Part shown: in pieces, positions 14,968 to 17,927 of the stretch
Layout of the letters: each line of letters begins with the position of its first letter
Numbering within the stretch: position 1 is the stretch's first letter
Source: Coriobacteriaceae bacterium
Lineage (GTDB): Bacteria; Actinomycetota; Coriobacteriia; Coriobacteriales; Eggerthellaceae
Direction: 5' to 3'
Assembly: GCA_015062635.1 (NCBI GenBank)
Contig: SUUF01000015.1
Coordinates: 9,433 to 27,359, forward strand
Length of the DNA: 17,927 bases
Notes under the pieces: generated by a model
What the model was told of the DNA's origin: nothing
Databases searched by the model: none
The model's input: the letters and a program-made list of their open reading frames with translations, nothing else
Program-made: the position numbers and the translations under genes

Positions 14968-15044
14968 CGCGCCACCCCCGCATTGCGTGGGTGTGCAATC
15001 GCCGGCGCCAGCGTGCAGTGGGAGGTTGCGATATCGGTCATCAT
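14964..15044 (-). CDS. Possible 26-codon coupling ORF between pstP and rodA-pbpA
   Basis: The 73-nt gap between pstP and rodA-pbpA is filled exactly by an open frame starting ATG ATG (15044), overlapping the pstP TGA, and ending TGA (14966-14964), overlapping the rodA-pbpA ATG as ATGA. The predicted peptide begins MMTDIATSHC and ends HPRNAGVAR. It has no recognisable domain. The fit of both ends suggests translational coupling, but a frame this short could be chance. Confidence 0.3.
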   Translation of the reverse strand: MMTDIATSHCTLAPAIAHPRNAGVAR

Positions 15045-16192
15045 GACGATTTCTTACCTCCCTCGGACTTCGACGATGTTTCCTTCGCGCTCGACGATGC
15101 ACTCTTGTTGCGCGCCATCTGGTCGGCGGCTTCTTCCTTCGCTTGACGCTCGTATTCGCTCACCAGGTGCTCGGCGGCGTCGAGGTTATCGACCACCAGG
15201 CCGTCCGCCATGCGTGATTGCGCGCTCGGCTGGAGGTCTTTCACCTCCACCTCGGTCTCGCGCACGAGCCAATGGGTTTCTATGCCGGGTATTTCATCGG
15301 GAATGCCGCGGTAGATGACCACTTTCCCGTTTTCCTCGACCAAATAGGCGCTGTTCTGCATCCAGTTGTAGGCGGCGAACACCCCGCCGCCGATGATGCC
15401 AACCAGCGCAAGCAGCAGCACGACCATCCAGGCGCGTCCGCGGCGCCGTTCGCGCCGTTCCGCCTTGGCGTTCGTGCCCACGATGTCGATGACGATGACC
15501 GTGATGTTGTCGGCCCCGCCATTCGCGATGGCTTCATTCACCAGCGCCGCCGCACAGCGTTGCGGGTCGCGGATGCGGGCGAGCATCGCCTGGATGCTGC
15601 CGTCATCCACCATCGAGGTGAGGCCGTCGCTGCACAGCAGCAGGCGGTCGCCTTCGCTCGCCGTCACCTCGTACAGGTCGGGTTGCATATACGGGTCGGA
15701 CCCCAACGCGCGCGTGATGACCGAGCGGTTCGGGTGAACCCGCGCTTCCTCGGGTGTGAGCTGGCCTTGTTCGATCATGTCGGCCACCCACGAATGGTCG
15801 CGGGTTATCTGCTGGAGCTTTCCGGCATGCAGCAGGTAGGCACGGCTGTCGCCCACATGGGCCACGGCGATCTTGTCGCCTTGCACCACGCATGCGGTCA
15901 TCGTGGTTCCCATGCCCTCGCGGTCCGATTTCTGCGCTGCGGTTATCACGGCATGATTAGCCGACTCGACTGCCCGTCCGAGCAAATCGACATCGGGAAT
16001 CGTCGGGGCGAGCGCCGCTATGGTGTTCACTGCGACTTCGCTCGCCACATCGCCGGCTTTATGCCCACCCATGCCATCGGCCACCACGAACAACGGGGGA
16101 CTCACGATAAGCGAGTCCTCGTTGCGTTCACGTTGGCATCCGACGTCGGTGCGTGATCCGAAATATGTGCTCGGCTTCGGCGTATTCGGCAT
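15041..16192 (-). CDS. pstP: PP2C-type serine/threonine phosphatase, PstP-like, membrane-anchored
   Basis: Dephosphorylates PknB and its substrates. 383 aa. The PP2C domain (about 8-238) has the family motifs RNEDS (23-27), VVADGMGGHKAGD (36-48), HVGDSRAYL (112-120), LCSDGLT (186-192) and GGADNITV (225-232), supplying the acidic metal ligands D39, D189 and D228. A basic stretch RRERRRGR (246-253) precedes one membrane segment (255-277). The outside part is about 105 residues and ends in a Ser/Lys-rich tail. The ATG at 16192 overlaps the fhaB stop (TAATG) and has GAGG 9-10 nt upstream. Gene order and architecture match mycobacterial PstP. Confidence 0.96.
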   Translation of the reverse strand: MPNTPKPSTYFGSRTDVGCQRERNEDSLIVSPPLFVVADGMGGHKAGDVASEVAVNTIAALAPTIPDVDLLGRAVESANHAVITAAQKSDREGMGTTMTACVVQGDKIAVAHVGDSRAYLLHAGKLQQITRDHSWVADMIEQGQLTPEEARVHPNRSVITRALGSDPYMQPDLYEVTASEGDRLLLCSDGLTSMVDDGSIQAMLARIRDPQRCAAALVNEAIANGGADNITVIVIDIVGTNAKAERRERRRGRAWMVVLLLALVGIIGGGVFAAYNWMQNSAYLVEENGKVVIYRGIPDEIPGIETHWLVRETEVEVKDLQPSAQSRMADGLVVDNLDAAEHLVSEYERQAKEEAADQMARNKSASSSAKETSSKSEGGKKSS

Positions 16193-16605
16193 TAATCGAA
16201 CCTCACACGAATCTCGATATCACCCACATTCACGATATCGCCGCTCTTCAAGGCCACGGGGTCGGTGATGCGATGCCCGTTCACCGCGGTGCCGTTCGTC
16301 GACTTCAAATCTTCGATGAAGAGGTTCTGGCCCATGATCGAGAACCGCGCGTGGCGGCCGCTCACATATTCCGCGCCGATGACGATATCGTTGCCCGGGC
16401 TGCGCCCGATGGTGACGGGTCCGCGCACGCGAATCTTCACGCCACGCAGCTCCTTCGGCCCGCGTTCGACGTACACGGTCCAACTCTTTTCACGTTTCCG
16501 CTGGCCAGAGACCATTCCCACACCTGTTTTCAAGATGGCGAACAGGAATAGGTACATCAAGACGACCAGCAAGATGCGGGCGACGAGTAAGGTGGTGTCA
16601 ATCAT
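16192..16605 (-). CDS. fhaB: FHA-domain protein FhaB (FipA-like) with N-terminal membrane anchor
   Basis: 137-aa phospho-threonine reader. One N-terminal membrane segment (about 5-33), then a short basic linker and an FHA domain (about 60-135) with the invariant pattern TIGRSPGNDI (65-74), SGRHARF (82-88) and KSTNGTAVNG (101-110). In mycobacteria the FhaB counterpart sits in the same place, is bound after PknA/PknB phosphorylation and links to division proteins. The ATG at 16605 lies 9 nt after the fhaA stop with no clear ribosome-binding site, so coupling to fhaA is likely. Its own stop overlaps the pstP start. Confidence 0.95.
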   Translation of the reverse strand: MIDTTLLVARILLVVLMYLFLFAILKTGVGMVSGQRKREKSWTVYVERGPKELRGVKIRVRGPVTIGRSPGNDIVIGAEYVSGRHARFSIMGQNLFIEDLKSTNGTAVNGHRITDPVALKSGDIVNVGDIEIRVRFD

Positions 16606-16614
16606 GTTTAGACG

Positions 16615-17703
16615 CTATTCGTACTGGAAGACGAAATCGGTGACGCCGACGGTGATGCGATCACCGGGGTTGAGGCGGGCGCTCCCGATGCGGCGGCCAT
16701 TCACCTGCGTGCCGTTGGTGCTGTTGAGGTCGATGATGCTCCACGAGCCATCGTCCTCATAGCGCAGCTCGGCATGCTTGCGGCTGGCGTTGATGTCGTT
16801 CACGACGATGCTGTTGTCGGCGCCACGGCCAATGCCCATGATGGTGTAGTCGAGCTTATGGCGCACGTTCTGCGTCACGCCGACGAGCACCGCCGGACCC
16901 GATTGGCGGGCCTGCTGGTCTTGGTTGAAGTCGCGTTCCTCGCGGCGCGGCTCGTATGGCTCGTCATAGCGGCCATCCTGGAAATCCTGGCTGTTGAACG
17001 TGTATTCGCCGTAATCGAGCGAGCGGTCGATCTCCTCTTCGGGAACATACGGCAGCTCGCGCTTGGGCTTCGGCGTTTCGGGTTCCGGTTCGGCAACCGG
17101 GACCGGGACCGGAACCGGTTTCGCCGCTGCCACCGGGACAGGCTCGGCGTCGATGGGTTGGCTCGTATGACGGCCGACGACCTCTTCGGCGTCGACGGCA
17201 TCATCGTTCGCCTGTTGGTTCACGGGAACCGGTTTCCCCTGCTGGGGAACGCCCTGCGGATAGTTGTTCGCCGGCTTCGCGCCGCCGATGCCATACCGGC
17301 GCATCTCCTCGGCGCGCAGCTGCTCGATGATTGGCGCGCTCACCATCTCGGCGATGATGTCGAATTTGCCGTGGCGCAGGTCGTTGTCGACGATGAAGCG
17401 CACGAGCGGCTGGCCATCCATCAGCAAGCCGTATTCGGTGGCCTTCGCGGCGAGGTAGGTTTCGGTCTCGCCGGCGAGGGTGGGATAATACCCGAACAGG
17501 CGCTTATCATCTTGCGGATTCACGAGGACGGTGTAGAGCGTGGGAGCATATTCACGACCCGCACCCACCATCTTCTCGCGGCGCATCGCCTTTTCGGCAC
17601 GTTTGGAAATTTGAACAGGAGAAATCGGCGCGTCGAACATCTTGTCGGCTGCGCCTTCAAAACCGTCTTCCATCTTCCGTTCAAAACGAGAGAAGATACC
17701 CAT
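16615..17703 (-). CDS. fhaA: FHA-domain protein FhaA with DUF3662-type N-terminal domain
   Basis: 362-aa cytoplasmic adaptor. The N-terminal domain (about 1-137) opens MGIFSRFERKMEDGFEGAADK and has SPVQISKRAEKAMRREK (28-44), the hallmark of the FhaA N-terminal family. A disordered linker (about 140-270) rich in Pro, Val, Glu and Gln includes a PVPVPVPV run (about 195-203) and an acidic/tyrosine part. The C-terminal FHA domain (about 285-362) has MGIGRGADNSI (289-299), ASRKHAEL (306-313) and LNSTNGTQVNGRRI (326-339). In mycobacteria the FhaA FHA domain binds phosphorylated MviN-type proteins in peptidoglycan synthesis. The ATG at 17703 with GGAGG 7 nt upstream is preferred to 17763. First gene of the operon. 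Confidence 0.95.
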   Translation of the reverse strand: MGIFSRFERKMEDGFEGAADKMFDAPISPVQISKRAEKAMRREKMVGAGREYAPTLYTVLVNPQDDKRLFGYYPTLAGETETYLAAKATEYGLLMDGQPLVRFIVDNDLRHGKFDIIAEMVSAPIIEQLRAEEMRRYGIGGAKPANNYPQGVPQQGKPVPVNQQANDDAVDAEEVVGRHTSQPIDAEPVPVAAAKPVPVPVPVAEPEPETPKPKRELPYVPEEEIDRSLDYGEYTFNSQDFQDGRYDEPYEPRREERDFNQDQQARQSGPAVLVGVTQNVRHKLDYTIMGIGRGADNSIVVNDINASRKHAELRYEDDGSWSIIDLNSTNGTQVNGRRIGSARLNPGDRITVGVTDFVFQYE

Positions 17704-17927
17704 GGCATAACCTCCGTTGAAGCGACATTTCATGAGCGTATATTCGGAGTGCAATGATGCCATAAGCGCAAATCAAGTATGAGTTGTGCACGGAAAAACC
17801 AACCACATGCCAACGAATGCACCCACAGGGTGAAGGTATGTCAACGGAACCTGAACCCGATAATTCCCTGGAGGGATTGGGGGAACGCTTGGGGACATAC
17901 ATGTGGCGACCGGGGACATACACCTTT
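17704..17927. repeat. Upstream region of fhaA; ends with two direct copies of GGGGACATACA
   Basis: The near part (17704-17760) should hold the fhaA promoter; TATACG on the minus strand is only a weak -10 candidate. At the right edge GGGGACATACA occurs at 17891-17901 and 17912-17922, 21 bp apart. I see no gene in it. Similar GGGGAC-type motifs are often seen around REP-associated tyrosine transposases; here that link is only inference, since the window stops. Confidence 0.4.

Noticed and set aside
14968..15102. 45-residue N-terminal extension of the RodA-PBP protein
   Set aside because: It would overlap the end of pstP and is hydrophilic and Arg-rich; ATG 14967 has a better ribosome-binding site and gives the expected membrane start.
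14176..15318. Plus-strand open frames opposite rodA-pbpA and pstP
   Set aside because: Composition is typical of antisense shadow, with no ribosome-binding site logic or domain; real genes cover both spans on the minus strand.
1..17927. CRISPR array, rRNA, prophage or insertion-sequence genes
   Set aside because: No regular spaced repeats, no rRNA sequence and no integrase or transposase reading frame were seen in the window.

Overview
The window is a chromosomal replication-origin neighbourhood plus a Ser/Thr-kinase and cell-wall operon. It probably comes from a high-GC actinobacterium of class Coriobacteriia (Eggerthellales-like). Three things support this: the rpmH-rnpA-yidD-yidC / dnaA-dnaN-recF core; the actinobacterial order fhaA-fhaB-pstP-rodA-pbpA-pknB; and the fusion of rodA and pbpA into one gene. 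An aldo/keto reductase with a C-terminal two-cluster ferredoxin-like domain and a DtxR-type metal regulator fit an anaerobe. The taxonomic call is inference from gene content, not from a search.

Left part (1-1337, minus strand): yidC (runs off the left edge), yidD, rnpA and rpmH form one operon transcribed leftwards from a good sigma-A promoter at 1374-1403, whose -10 box sits inside a 9-bp-arm palindrome. Then comes a 579-bp AT-rich gene-free stretch (1338-1916) with DnaA boxes of the form TTTTCCACA and many degenerate copies, the best candidate for oriC. A plus-strand gene follows (1917-2702) that joins a GHKL-type ATPase domain to a winged-helix domain. A second gene-free stretch (2703-3017) has one perfect DnaA box and many C-tract near-boxes.

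Middle part (3018-9788): dnaA is on the minus strand, divergent from dnaN-recF on the plus strand. The usual arrangement is dnaA and dnaN in tandem. The 235 bp between them hold two identical DnaA boxes 19 bp apart, beside a likely dnaA -10 box. After recF, where gyrB is often found, there is a DtxR-family regulator with a palindromic TTAGG-N4-CCTAA operator in its own leader. An aldo/keto reductase then ends at a strong hairpin terminator. Two small minus-strand genes follow: a tail-anchored protein of unknown function and a small cupin.

Right part (9939-17703, minus strand): the transcription order is fhaA, fhaB, pstP, a possible 26-codon ORF, the rodA-pbpA fusion, pknB, then tRNA-Arg(CCT) with its own putative extended -10 and a hairpin terminator. 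The genes make a signalling-plus-synthesis module. The PASTA kinase PknB senses peptidoglycan or lipid II. PstP reverses its phosphorylation. FhaA and FhaB read phospho-threonines. The RodA-PBP fusion supplies glycan polymerisation and cross-linking in one chain. The right edge (17704-17927) is non-coding and ends with two direct copies of GGGGACATACA, possibly the border of a REP-like element outside the window.
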